From positions 62,001 to 126,000 of the forward strand of contig JNKJ01000016.1 in the NCBI GenBank assembly GCA_000702025.1: a stretch of DNA of 64,000 nt, written 5' to 3'. This DNA is from Blautia schinkii DSM 10518 (GTDB lineage Bacteria; Bacillota; Clostridia; Lachnospirales; Lachnospiraceae). Below the pieces are notes generated by a model. The model searched no databases. It had not been told where the DNA came from and saw only the letters and a program-made list of their open reading frames with translations. The translations under genes and the position numbers were made by a program. Below, one piece after another: positions 6,576 to 15,741 of this stretch (within the stretch, counting starts at the first letter, position 1; every line of letters begins with the position of its first letter).

Positions 6576-9230
6576 TCACTTCTTCAGCTGTCCGAGCTGC
6601 AGAGTTACCTTTTCCATCATCTCTTTATATTTCGCTAATTTCTCTTTTTCGGCATCCACCTTGGCAACGGGAGCCTTATTCACAAAATTCGGATTACTGA
6701 GCATTCCCTCACAACGGGCAATCTCTTTACCCAGACGCTCCAGCTCTTTATTCAGGCGCTCCAGCTCCTTTTCTCTGTCGATCAGATCCTCAAGGGGCAG
6801 ATATACCACAGCATTGGAAACCACGATAGAAACCGCGTCCTCGCCGATGCCGGCCTTATCCGTCTGCACATGAATCTCCTTCGCAAACGCAAGATTCACA
6901 AAGGAATTTGCACTTTCCTCATACATTGCACAGATTTTCTCATCTCTTCCCACAATATACAGATTAGTCCTGCGGTTCTGCGGCACGTTCATCTCGTTTC
7001 TGGTATTACGGATGCCCCTCACCACTTCTTTAAAACTCTCAACCGCAGTCTCCGCCTCCGGGAAGCACAGGCTCTCCTGATAAACCGGCCAGTCAGCGAT
7101 CATGATCGACTCCTCCTCCGGCATCAGGGTACAGTAAATTTCCTCCGTAATAAACGGCATAAACGGATGCAGCAGCTTCAGGCCGTCCGTGAGCGCCTTA
7201 CGCAAAGTCCACAATGCCGCATTGGCAGCTGCCGGATCATTTTCCGCATTCCACAGACGCACCTTGGCAATCTCAATATACCAGTCACAGAGCTCATCCC
7301 ACAGGAAGTCATAAACCTTCTGTACAGCAATACCAAGCTCATATTTATCCATATTCTCCGTCACCTCACGGATAACGGTATTCAGATGCGAAAGGATCCA
7401 TTTATCCTCCGGACAAAGCGCATTCAGATCCTCCGGCTCGGAAACGCTCTTTCCTTCCAGATTCATCATAATAAAACGCGACGCATTCCAAATTTTATTG
7501 GCAAAATTACTGCTGGACTCCACACGCTCCCAATAGAAACGCATATCATTTCCCGGTGCGTTCCCTGTGATCAATGTCAGACGCAGCGCATCCGCGCCGT
7601 ACTTGTCGATCACCTCAAGAGGGTCGATACCGTTGCCCAGAGATTTACTCATCTTACGTCCCTGGGAATCACGCACAAGACCATGAATCAATACATGATG
7701 GAACGGCGCTTTTCCCGTCTGCTCCAGTGCGGAGAACACCATACGGATAACCCAGAAGAAAATAATATCATACCCCGTAACCAAAACATCTGTCGGATAG
7801 AAATACGCAAGCTCCTCTGTTTTTTCCGGCCATCCCAGAGTAGAGAAAGGCCACAAAGCCGAACTAAACCATGTATCCAGCGTGTCCTCATCCTGATGCA
7901 GATGCGTACAGCCACACTTCGGACACTTCTCCGGCATCTCAGCAGCTACCACTACCTCGCCGCACTCCTCGCAGTAATATGCAGGGATACGATGGCCCCA
8001 CCAAAGCTGGCGGGAAATACACCAGTCACGGATATTTTCAAGCCAGTGAAGATAAATCTTATCAAAACGCTGCGGCACAAACTCTAAATCCTTATTTTGC
8101 AATGCCTTGATCGCCTCTTTCGCCATCTCGTCCATCTTCACAAACCACTGCGGCTTGATCATAGGCTCAACCGTCGTCCCACAGCGGTCATGCGTTCCCA
8201 CACTGTGAGAATGGGGAACTACCTTCACAAGCAGTCCCAGCTCGTCAAGGTCCTTCACAATAGCTTTACGCGCCTCATATCTACCCATGCCCGCATACTT
8301 GCCACCCAGACTGTTGATGGTGGCATCATCGTTCAAGATATTAATCTCCGGCAGATCATGACGGCGTCCCACCTCAAAGTCATTCGGGTCATGAGCCGGC
8401 GTAATCTTCACACACCCAGTCCCAAACTCTTTATCCACATACTCATCCGCAACCACCGGAATCTCCCTGCCTGTAAGCGGGAGCACCAGCATCTTACCCA
8501 CAAGGTCCTGATATCTCTCATCCTCCGGATTTACCGCCACAGCAGTATCACCCAGCATAGTCTCCGGACGGGTGGTGGCAATCTCCACAAAACGCCCCTC
8601 TTCCCCTACGATCGGATAATTAATGTGCCAGAAAAATCCATCCTGATCCTCATGCTCAACCTCCGCATCAGAAATAGAAGTCTGACAAACCGGACACCAG
8701 TTGATGATCCTTGACCCCTTATAAATATACCCCTTTTCATACAACTTAATAAATACTTCCTGTACAGCCTTCGAGCACCCCTCATCCATAGTAAAGCGCT
8801 CACGCTCCCAATCCGCAGAAGCCCCCAGCTTCTTCAACTGATTAATGATCTTCCCGCCGTACTCCTCCTTCCACGCCCAGGCGTGCTTCAGAAACTCCTC
8901 ACGGCCAATCTCATTCTTATCGATTCCCTCACTTTTCAGCTTCTCAATAACCTTAACCTCAGTAGCAATAGCCGCATGGTCCGTTCCCGGCTGCCACAGC
9001 GCCTCATACCCCTGCATCCTCTTAAAACGGATCAAAATATCCTGCATAGTCTCATCCAAAGCATGTCCCATATGAAGCTGCCCCGTAACATTAGGCGGCG
9101 GCATCACAATCGTAAACGGCTTCTTATCCGGATTCACCTTCGCATGAAAATAACCATTGTCCATCCATTTCTGATACAAACTTTCCTCAATCCCTTTCGG
9201 ATCATAAGTTTTTGCAAGCTCTTTGCTCAT
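6576..9230 (-). CDS. valS: Valyl-tRNA synthetase
   Basis: Class I aminoacyl-tRNA synthetase charging tRNA-Val. It has the HIGH-type motif in PPPNVTGQLHMGHAL near residue 45, an editing (CP1) domain with ATTRPETMLGDTAVAVNP, the KMSKS motif in GRKMSKSLGNGIDP, an anticodon-binding domain, and a C-terminal coiled coil (LERLNKELERLGKEIARCEG). Length of 884 residues is standard. ATG at 9230 has AGGAGG seven bases upstream. Expression should be controlled by the T-box leader directly upstream. Confidence 0.98.
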   Translation of the reverse strand: MSKELAKTYDPKGIEESLYQKWMDNGYFHAKVNPDKKPFTIVMPPPNVTGQLHMGHALDETMQDILIRFKRMQGYEALWQPGTDHAAIATEVKVIEKLKSEGIDKNEIGREEFLKHAWAWKEEYGGKIINQLKKLGASADWERERFTMDEGCSKAVQEVFIKLYEKGYIYKGSRIINWCPVCQTSISDAEVEHEDQDGFFWHINYPIVGEEGRFVEIATTRPETMLGDTAVAVNPEDERYQDLVGKMLVLPLTGREIPVVADEYVDKEFGTGCVKITPAHDPNDFEVGRRHDLPEINILNDDATINSLGGKYAGMGRYEARKAIVKDLDELGLLVKVVPHSHSVGTHDRCGTTVEPMIKPQWFVKMDEMAKEAIKALQNKDLEFVPQRFDKIYLHWLENIRDWCISRQLWWGHRIPAYYCEECGEVVVAAEMPEKCPKCGCTHLHQDEDTLDTWFSSALWPFSTLGWPEKTEELAYFYPTDVLVTGYDIIFFWVIRMVFSALEQTGKAPFHHVLIHGLVRDSQGRKMSKSLGNGIDPLEVIDKYGADALRLTLITGNAPGNDMRFYWERVESSSNFANKIWNASRFIMMNLEGKSVSEPEDLNALCPEDKWILSHLNTVIREVTENMDKYELGIAVQKVYDFLWDELCDWYIEIAKVRLWNAENDPAAANAALWTLRKALTDGLKLLHPFMPFITEEIYCTLMPEEESIMIADWPVYQESLCFPEAETAVESFKEVVRGIRNTRNEMNVPQNRRTNLYIVGRDEKICAMYEESANSFVNLAFAKEIHVQTDKAGIGEDAVSIVVSNAVVYLPLEDLIDREKELERLNKELERLGKEIARCEGMLSNPNFVNKAPVAKVDAEKEKLAKYKEMMEKVTLQLGQLKK

Positions 9231-9239
9231 AACATCCTC

Positions 9240-9474
9240 CTGTAAATAAGTACGCCCTCCACACTCACGTGTGAAGGGCGATCATTGTCGCGGTACCACC
9301 TTCATTATGCAGAAGCCTCTGCACATCTCATTCTCCCTTAACGCGGGACAACGGGGATTACTCCCGGCTCAAAAGCTACCTTCAGCGCCTTATCCTGAGA
9401 ACACCTTCCAGCCACGGGCATCCCTCTCTGACAGTTCCAACCACCTACTCCTCTTTCTCACAGCCATTATCTTG
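9240..9474 (-). promoter_or_regulatory. T-box riboswitch leader of valS
   Basis: The leader carries the T-box core AAGGTGGTACCGCG on the minus strand (complement of 9289-9302), whose bulge binds the free CCA end of uncharged tRNA. Just downstream is a strong hairpin, CGCCCTTCACAC / GTGTGGAGGGCG around GTGA (9252-9279), the candidate terminator arm, followed by a U-rich but imperfect run and then the valS ribosome site. The upstream part contains a long stem I with AGAGAGGGATGCCC near 9410-9430. From gene context the specifier should be a valine codon, but I could not fix the specifier loop by eye. Confidence 0.9.
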
Positions 9475-9480
9475 GCTTCT

Positions 9481-9509
9481 ACTATAATTGCAATTCCCCA
9501 AGTTGTCAA
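9481..9509 (-). promoter_or_regulatory. SigA-type promoter of the valS T-box leader
   Basis: TTGACA (9504-9509) and TATAGT (9481-9486) with a 17-base spacer on the minus strand. The implied start point is near 9474, giving a leader of about 240 bases before the valS ATG. Confidence 0.85.
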
Positions 9510-9564
9510 GCAAGTTTCAATTCTTTTCACAATTTCTTCACTGGCAAAAGCTCCCATAGCATAA

Positions 9565-12500
9565 TCATTCCACACTCTTAAGAGATTCCACCATATTAAT
9601 CTTCTTAAGCTTAAAATGCATCGCCATATTAACAAACGCCGAGAACCCACAAGTAAACAATCCACTGTACACAAAGCTCAGCGCCTTAATATTCCTGCCG
9701 AACATCACGGCATCCACCTCCACCGTGACGATAACAAACCGGTGCAGCAAAATTCCAAACACTGCCCCCGCCAGCACACCGATCAACGTCAGCAGAATAT
9801 TTTCCCTGAACACATACTGCGATACCTCCTTATCAAAGAACCCCAGCACCTTCAAGGTCGCCAGCTCTCTCTGCCGCTCCGTGATATTAATATTGTTCAA
9901 ATTATACAGCACCACAAATGCCAGCATCCCCGCCGACACGATCAATACCACGATGACAGTTTTCAGCGAGCTCAGCATCCTCTCAAGCTGCCCTGCAAGA
10001 CTGCTCGTATAACTGATACTCAACGCCGCCGGATACTTTAATATCTCATTTCCCATATCATCAATCCGGTCCTTAAACTCCTCTTTCATGGTAAACACCG
10101 TGTTTGCATAATCCGGCTTCTCGCCAAAGGTCTGCTCATACACATGCGGCGTCATATACACATAATGCCCCATGTAGTTCTCCGTGATCACAGCGACATT
10201 GACCCGATACTCTTGATTATCCTTCTTTAGGGTAAGCTCATCGCCCACATCCAGCCCCAGAAGAGACGCTGTTTTCTCACTGACCGCAGCCCCCGCATCC
10301 GTAAGCTCATAGGGTTCCTTAGTGATGCGGTTCTGAAGCGTCACGTCCTCATGGAAATTCTCCAGATTTTCCGGTACATATATATACACACTGATGTTGG
10401 AATTGTTTCTCGGAGCATCCATTTTTGTAAGCTGCACCTTTGTGAATCGGCTAATCTGCTCATTCTTTTTGAGAAATTCATCCAATTCTTCCTTTTCCTT
10501 AGCTGTAGCATCCTCATCACTGATAATGGTGGCCTCATAATGCTGCAGCTCATCATACTGCCGCACCGCAATATCCATAATGGAATCCTGAAGCCCAAAC
10601 CCCACCAGCATCAGCGCCATACTTCCGGCAATACCGAAAATCGTCATCAGCAGCCTCTTCTTATATCGGAAAAGATTCCGCAGCGTAGATTTCCAGGTAA
10701 AGCTTAAATGCTTCCAGATAAACGTGGCTCTTTCTATGAGCACCCGCTTGCCTTCCTTCGGCGCCGGAGGCCGCATCAGGGAGGCTGGCGTTTCCACAAG
10801 CGCTTTGTAACAGGAGGTCACGGTTGCGCCAATCGTACATACCACAGCGGCCACAGAAGCGATCATAGCAAATTTAAATTCGTAATGAATCTGCAGATTG
10901 CTGGCCATATTGTGATACATGATACCATAAGCCTTGATGATAATATAAGGCAGAATCTTTTCTCCGATGACCACACCAAGCGCGCTTCCGCCCACAGTTG
11001 CCAGAAATGCATAATTCAGATATTTAGAAGCAATGGCATACTTCCCGTAACCCAGTGCTTTCATCGTACCGATCTGCGTACGCTGCTCCTCAACCATTCT
11101 TGTCATGGTGGTGAGACTGATAAGCGCTGCCACCAGGAAAAATATCACAGGAAAAACCTGACCGATATTACGGATACGTTCCGCATTATCGCCATAATCA
11201 GAATACTCAGGCAGGTTATTACGGTCCGTCACGATCCACTCTGGAAGCTTCAGATCATCAAGCTCCTTTTGCGCATCCTCGAGTTTTTTCTCATTGTCCG
11301 CAATCTCCTTATCTGCGTCCTTCTTCGCATCCTGGTATTCTTTTTTACCATTTTTCAGTTCTTTCTCAGCTTCCTCGATATCCTTCTGGGCATCGGCAAG
11401 CTTCTTTTCATTATCCTCTATCTCCTGCTCCCCGTCGGCAAGCTTCTGCTCATTAGCTGCGATCTCATCCTCCGCCGCTGCAAGCTCCTGCTCGCTGGCT
11501 GCAGCCTCCGCCTCGGCCTGGGCAAGCTCCTGCGCTTTCGCATCCACTGTCGCCTGGTTATCAGAAAGCTTTTTCTTTTCCCCATCCAAGGTTTTCTGGT
11601 TTGCATCGAGAGTTTTTTGATTTTTCTGTATCTCTTTTTCCGCTGGCTTTAATTTGTCCGCCTCTGTTTCAAGCCGGGCAAAGCCTTCGTTGATCAACTG
11701 CTGGTTTGGCTCAAACTGGCTCTCCATGGCCTCAAGCTCTGCCTGCTTCTGGTCGAGCTGGGCATAACCCGCCTCAATAGACGCCAAGCCGTTCTCAAGC
11801 TCACTTCGCGTAGCTGCAAGCTCCTGACGCCTTGCCTCAAGCTCTGCGGCCTGCCCCTCCACCTGCGCCTGCACATTCGCCACATTCTGAGCCATCTGGG
11901 CAAGCTCTTCCTCCGAATACTGTCCGGAAGCCTCCGCCTGGGCATACTGCTCCTGCAAAGCCGCAAGCTGGGCCTGGGCATCCGCAAGTGCGGCCTCTCC
12001 CTGGGGCAGCGCAGCTTCCCCCTCTGCAACCTGGGCAAGTCCTGCCTCACACTCCTGCTTCTGGGCTGCAAGGGCTGACCGCGTGTTTTCTATCTCTATT
12101 TTCCCATCTGCCACTGCCTGACGCCCGGCATCAAGCTCCGCTTGCTTCTGGTTAAGATTAGCCCTGGCATCCTCTATCTGCTGCCTCCCGGCCTCGAGTT
12201 CCTTTTTCCCCTGATTTAACTGCTTATAACCGTCGTCCAGCTTGGCCTGATTCTCATTGATCTGCTCCCAGCCATCTGCAAGCTGGGCCTTTGCATCCGC
12301 AAGCTGATTTCTCGCATCTGCCAGCTGGTTCTTTCCGCTCTCAAGCTGCGCCCAGCCGTCTGCCAGCTTGGCCTTCGCATCGTCTATCTGATTCCAGCCG
12401 TCTGCCACTTCCTGCTTGGCATCCGCCAGCTCTTGCTTACCGTCCTCGTATTCCTTTTTTCCGTCCGCAAGCTCCTTCTCCCCGTCCTTGATTTCCTTCC

Positions 12501-13344
12501 GGGCATCCGCAAGCTCCTTTTTCGCCTTTTTCTTACCGTCGTCAAGCTCTTTCTTTGCGTCGTCAAGCTCCTCCTGGGCACCAGAAACAACACTGTCATA
12601 TCGAATCTGGCAGCGCTCCTTCTCAATCCCCTCCACCCTGTCCTGAATCTTAGCGATCAAATTATCGTACGCATCCGTGTAGCTGGTCAGGCCCTCGGCC
12701 CCATGTACCCGCAAATAAATCTGGGTAAACACCTCCTGGTCGAAATCCTCCGGCAGCACATAGGCAAACCCATTGATTTCACCTGTGCCAAGCGTGGTAT
12801 TCCCCCTGTTAAAAGAAATGTAAAGAGGACTGCTGCCTATACCCACGATCGTATATTTCTCGGTCTTTAACAGGTCGCTGTCCTCCTGCTGACGCACATG
12901 CAGCTCATCGCCCACCTTATAATCCATACTGTCCGCAAACAAATTGTCCACAAAGCATTCGCCGCTCTTTTCCGGAAGCCGGCCTTCATTGACTGTGAGC
13001 TGATTCACGGTCTGATTCATAGACTCCAGGTGAAGTACCTTCTGGGCGTCCTCCTCACCGCACATGACGTCCGTGGAATATGCACCCTCAGCCTCCTGTA
13101 CGCCTTTTACCGAAGCAATCGCGTCCACATCCTCAGAGGTGAGTCCCATGGTACCCACCACCTTGATGTCCATGAGCTTGCTCTCATCATAGTAGGCATC
13201 CCCGGACAGACGCATATCCGGCGACGCGGCCTGTATGCCGGAGAAAAAAGCCACCCCAAGCGCAACTATGAAAAAGATGGAGATAAATCTTGCCTTGCTT
13301 TTCCGTATCTCCATCCAAAAATCTTTATGTAATGCTTTTTTCAT
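9565..13344 (-). CDS. Large FtsX-family ABC transporter permease with long coiled-coil stalk
   Basis: A 1,259-residue permease partnered with the adjacent ATPase. An N-terminal anchor (ISIFFIVALGVAFFSGIQAA, residues 21-40) leads into an extracellular MacB-like domain. Residues of about 255-700 are an almost unbroken heptad coiled coil built from repeats such as ELADGKKEY and KLADGWAQL. The FtsX core has three helices after about 728 (FPVIFFLVAALISL and following), a second extracellular domain, and a last helix set near the C-terminus. I start at ATG 13344, preceded by AGGTGAGG, rather than the GTG three codons upstream. Architecture resembles MacB-type mechanotransmission systems rather than a substrate channel. 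Likely roles are envelope, peptide-resistance or export functions; substrate unknown. Confidence 0.85.
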   Translation of the reverse strand: MKKALHKDFWMEIRKSKARFISIFFIVALGVAFFSGIQAASPDMRLSGDAYYDESKLMDIKVVGTMGLTSEDVDAIASVKGVQEAEGAYSTDVMCGEEDAQKVLHLESMNQTVNQLTVNEGRLPEKSGECFVDNLFADSMDYKVGDELHVRQQEDSDLLKTEKYTIVGIGSSPLYISFNRGNTTLGTGEINGFAYVLPEDFDQEVFTQIYLRVHGAEGLTSYTDAYDNLIAKIQDRVEGIEKERCQIRYDSVVSGAQEELDDAKKELDDGKKKAKKELADARKEIKDGEKELADGKKEYEDGKQELADAKQEVADGWNQIDDAKAKLADGWAQLESGKNQLADARNQLADAKAQLADGWEQINENQAKLDDGYKQLNQGKKELEAGRQQIEDARANLNQKQAELDAGRQAVADGKIEIENTRSALAAQKQECEAGLAQVAEGEAALPQGEAALADAQAQLAALQEQYAQAEASGQYSEEELAQMAQNVANVQAQVEGQAAELEARRQELAATRSELENGLASIEAGYAQLDQKQAELEAMESQFEPNQQLINEGFARLETEADKLKPAEKEIQKNQKTLDANQKTLDGEKKKLSDNQATVDAKAQELAQAEAEAAASEQELAAAEDEIAANEQKLADGEQEIEDNEKKLADAQKDIEEAEKELKNGKKEYQDAKKDADKEIADNEKKLEDAQKELDDLKLPEWIVTDRNNLPEYSDYGDNAERIRNIGQVFPVIFFLVAALISLTTMTRMVEEQRTQIGTMKALGYGKYAIASKYLNYAFLATVGGSALGVVIGEKILPYIIIKAYGIMYHNMASNLQIHYEFKFAMIASVAAVVCTIGATVTSCYKALVETPASLMRPPAPKEGKRVLIERATFIWKHLSFTWKSTLRNLFRYKKRLLMTIFGIAGSMALMLVGFGLQDSIMDIAVRQYDELQHYEATIISDEDATAKEKEELDEFLKKNEQISRFTKVQLTKMDAPRNNSNISVYIYVPENLENFHEDVTLQNRITKEPYELTDAGAAVSEKTASLLGLDVGDELTLKKDNQEYRVNVAVITENYMGHYVYMTPHVYEQTFGEKPDYANTVFTMKEEFKDRIDDMGNEILKYPAALSISYTSSLAGQLERMLSSLKTVIVVLIVSAGMLAFVVLYNLNNINITERQRELATLKVLGFFDKEVSQYVFRENILLTLIGVLAGAVFGILLHRFVIVTVEVDAVMFGRNIKALSFVYSGLFTCGFSAFVNMAMHFKLKKINMVESLKSVE

Positions 13345-13353
13345 CAGCCTCAC

Positions 13354-14091
13354 CTACCACTCTATTTCCTCTACAGGAGTAGGATGATCATTCAGCGTCA
13401 TTCTGGATACCTTGCCGTTCTTGATCTTGATCACCCGGTCCGCCATCGGCGTAAGCGCGGAGTTATGGGTAATGACGATCACGGTCATCCCCTTCTCACG
13501 GCACATATCCTGCAGAAGCTTGAGAATCGATTTTCCTGTCTGGTAATCCAATGCTCCGGTAGGCTCGTCACAGAGCAGCAGCTTCGGATTTTTCGCAAGC
13601 GCCCTGGCAATGGAGACCCTCTGCTGCTCCCCGCCGGAAAGCTGGGCCGGAAAATTCGAGAGCCGGTCCTTCAGGCCAACCTCCTCGAGAACCGTCCTGG
13701 CATCCAGCGGATTTTTACAAATCTGCAGCGCCAGCTCTACATTCTCCAGCGCAGTCAGATTCGGCACCAGATTATAAAATTGGAACACAAACCCGATATC
13801 CTCCCTGCGGTAGGCAGTGAGCTGCCGATTGGAATACCTGGCAATATTTCTGCCGTCCACCCAAACCTTGCCGCTGGTGGCCTGGTCCATTCCGCCTAAG
13901 ATATTCAGCACTGTTGTCTTACCTGCGCCGCTAGGCCCCACGACAACCACGAATTCCCCCTTGGCAATCTGGAAATTGATCTCATCCACCGCCACGATTT
14001 TCACTTCCTTGGAGCCATATATCTTAGAAACATTCTCCAGCTTTACATAATCATCTTGCACATTTTCATCAAACAATTCTTCCATAATCAT
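13354..14091 (-). CDS. ABC transporter ATP-binding protein (LolD/MacB class)
   Basis: A 245-residue ATPase with Walker [14 protein letters not shown]-loop region [18 protein letters not shown], signature [15 protein letters not shown], Walker [13 protein letters not shown] and H-loop VIVITHN. The spacing and sequence are those of the MacB/LolD/FtsE-like class that pairs with FtsX permeases. Its ATG overlaps the cdd stop codon (ATGA), and its own stop is ten bases before the permease ATG, so ATPase and permease are coupled. A shorter start (ATG at 14085) is possible. Co-transcription with deoB and cdd is likely from spacing but functionally unexplained. Confidence 0.93.
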   Translation of the reverse strand: MIMEELFDENVQDDYVKLENVSKIYGSKEVKIVAVDEINFQIAKGEFVVVVGPSGAGKTTVLNILGGMDQATSGKVWVDGRNIARYSNRQLTAYRREDIGFVFQFYNLVPNLTALENVELALQICKNPLDARTVLEEVGLKDRLSNFPAQLSGGEQQRVSIARALAKNPKLLLCDEPTGALDYQTGKSILKLLQDMCREKGMTVIVITHNSALTPMADRVIKIKNGKVSRMTLNDHPTPVEEIEW

Positions 14092-14495
14092 TCCATATCA
14101 CTTGCCGTAAAACTCAACGGCAAAAGCTCCTTAAGCTTATATACCTTATAGTCTGTCTCTGTTCTCGGCAATATGATCTCGAAGCTCTCCGGATCACAGA
14201 ACTCTGCCATCACCTGCCTGCAGATTCCGCAAGGCGCACAGTAATCAAAGCTCTCCGCCTTCACCGGCTTGCCCACAATGGCAATCGCCCGAAACTTTCG
14301 TTTACCGTCAAACACAGCGCGGAAAAAAGCCGTCCGTTCCGCACAGTTGCTCGCACCATAGGACGCATTCTCGATATTGCATCCCCCGTAAATTTCCCCA
14401 TCCTCGCAGAGCAACGCAGCACCCACCTGAAAACCGGAGTAAGGCGCATAAGCCTTTTGCTGCGCTTCAAAAGCTCTTTTAATCAATTCCTGCAT
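14088..14495 (-). CDS. cdd: Cytidine deaminase
   Basis: Converts cytidine and deoxycytidine to the uridine forms in pyrimidine salvage. The 135-residue protein is the short tetrameric type, with zinc ligands in NCAERTAFF (Cys plus catalytic Glu) and PCGICRQ (two Cys). GCNIENASYGASN is the substrate-binding segment. A GGAGG lies about ten bases before ATG 14495, inside the end of deoB, which it overlaps by 13 bases. Neighbouring deoB points to a nucleoside salvage pair. Confidence 0.96.
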   Translation of the reverse strand: MQELIKRAFEAQQKAYAPYSGFQVGAALLCEDGEIYGGCNIENASYGASNCAERTAFFRAVFDGKRKFRAIAIVGKPVKAESFDYCAPCGICRQVMAEFCDPESFEIILPRTETDYKVYKLKELLPLSFTASDME

Positions 14496-15679
14496 CTACA
14501 TCTGTCCTCCTGCCTTACCAGCTTCCAGAAGCTCTCACCGTCCACATCCCCGGACAAGCCGAACATATCCAGCACCGTCGCTGCCACATCCGCAAAGGTA
14601 TTCCTGGTCCCAAGGTTCACTCCACTCTTCACGGCCTTGCCGTATATCAAGAACGGCACCCGCTCCCTGCTGTGGTCCGTCCCCTTAAATCCGGGGTCGC
14701 AGCCATGGTCCGCGGTGATCATCACCACATCATCATCCCGCATATTTGCCATAAACTCACCGAGCTGCCTGTCAAAAACCGTAGCCGCATTGGCATACCC
14801 ATCCACATCATTACGGTGTCCGTACAGCATATCAAAATCCACCAGGTTCACAAAACACAACCCATTGAAATCCTCCTTCTGGATTTCAAGAGTTTTCTCC
14901 ATACCGTCCACATTGTTCTCAATCGAAACCGTAGTCTGGATGCTCTTTCCTGCAAAAATATCATAAATTTTCCCAACGCCTCTGCTGGCAAATCCATTCT
15001 CCACAAGCACATCCATCATCGTAGTTTTCGGCGGTATCAAAGAAAAGTCATGGCGGTGAGGCGTACGCACATAATTTCCGCTCTCACCCACAAACGGCCT
15101 GGCAATGACTCTTCCCACGCCGTGCTCGCCCTTTAAAATCTCCCGTGCAATACGGCAGTCCTCATACAGCTCCTCAAGCGGCACCACCTCTTCGTGGGCA
15201 GCAATCTGGAACACACTGTCCGCAGAGGTATAGACGATCAGCTTGCCTGTTTTCACATGCTCATCGCCGTATTCCCTGATGACCTCAGTACCCGAGTACG
15301 GCATATTACAGAGAATCCCCCGCCCTGTACGGCGTGAAAATTCATCCAGCACCTCCGCCGGAAAACCATTCGGATAAACCGGCATAGGTTTACGTGAAAT
15401 AATCCCCGCAATCTCCCAATGCCCAATCGTCGTATCCTTGCCCCTCGAAGCCTCAGTAAGCCGTCCATACGCACCGGCCGGCTCCGCGTCTCCATCCAAA
15501 GCATCCACTCCGTCTATATTAAATAATCCGATTTTACCCATATTCGGTGTATCATATTTTTCCGACTTCGCAATCGTAGCCAGAGTATTACTTCCCTCAT
15601 CTCCGAAATCCGCGGCATCCGGTGCATGACCAATGCCATAGCTGTCCAATACAATCAAAAATGCTCTCTTCACCTTCAT
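14483..15679 (-). CDS. deoB: Phosphopentomutase
   Basis: Interconverts (deoxy)ribose 1-phosphate and 5-phosphate in nucleoside catabolism; alkaline-phosphatase superfamily with two metal ions. Visible marks are FLIVLDSYGIGHAPDA at the N-terminus (metal Asp), GKDTTIGHWEI with the phosphorylatable threonine region, and VMITADHGCDP with DHSRERVPFLIYG near the C-terminus. The ATG at 15679 has AAGGAGG ten bases upstream; the longer in-frame extension lacks a ribosome site. 398 residues is the usual length. It is first in the deoB-cdd-ABC cluster. Confidence 0.97.
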   Translation of the reverse strand: MKVKRAFLIVLDSYGIGHAPDAADFGDEGSNTLATIAKSEKYDTPNMGKIGLFNIDGVDALDGDAEPAGAYGRLTEASRGKDTTIGHWEIAGIISRKPMPVYPNGFPAEVLDEFSRRTGRGILCNMPYSGTEVIREYGDEHVKTGKLIVYTSADSVFQIAAHEEVVPLEELYEDCRIAREILKGEHGVGRVIARPFVGESGNYVRTPHRHDFSLIPPKTTMMDVLVENGFASRGVGKIYDIFAGKSIQTTVSIENNVDGMEKTLEIQKEDFNGLCFVNLVDFDMLYGHRNDVDGYANAATVFDRQLGEFMANMRDDDVVMITADHGCDPGFKGTDHSRERVPFLIYGKAVKSGVNLGTRNTFADVAATVLDMFGLSGDVDGESFWKLVRQEDRCRCRN

Positions 15680-15741
15680 AAATACCTGCCTCCTTTTACT
15701 CCTATTGTACACGAAATACAGGGAACTTCAAGCAGGGATTT

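Noticed and set aside
6870..8087. Long plus-strand open frames antisense to valS (up to 405 codons), and similar ones antisense to ltaS, addB and addA
   Set aside because: They mirror strong coding on the other strand, show no family motif, have no ribosome site, and are rich in His, Arg and Leu as expected of antisense shadows.
11294..11620. Ser/Ala-rich plus-strand frame antisense to the coiled coil of the permease
   Set aside because: Its low-complexity pattern is the antisense image of the Glu/Ala/Lys heptads; no start signal.
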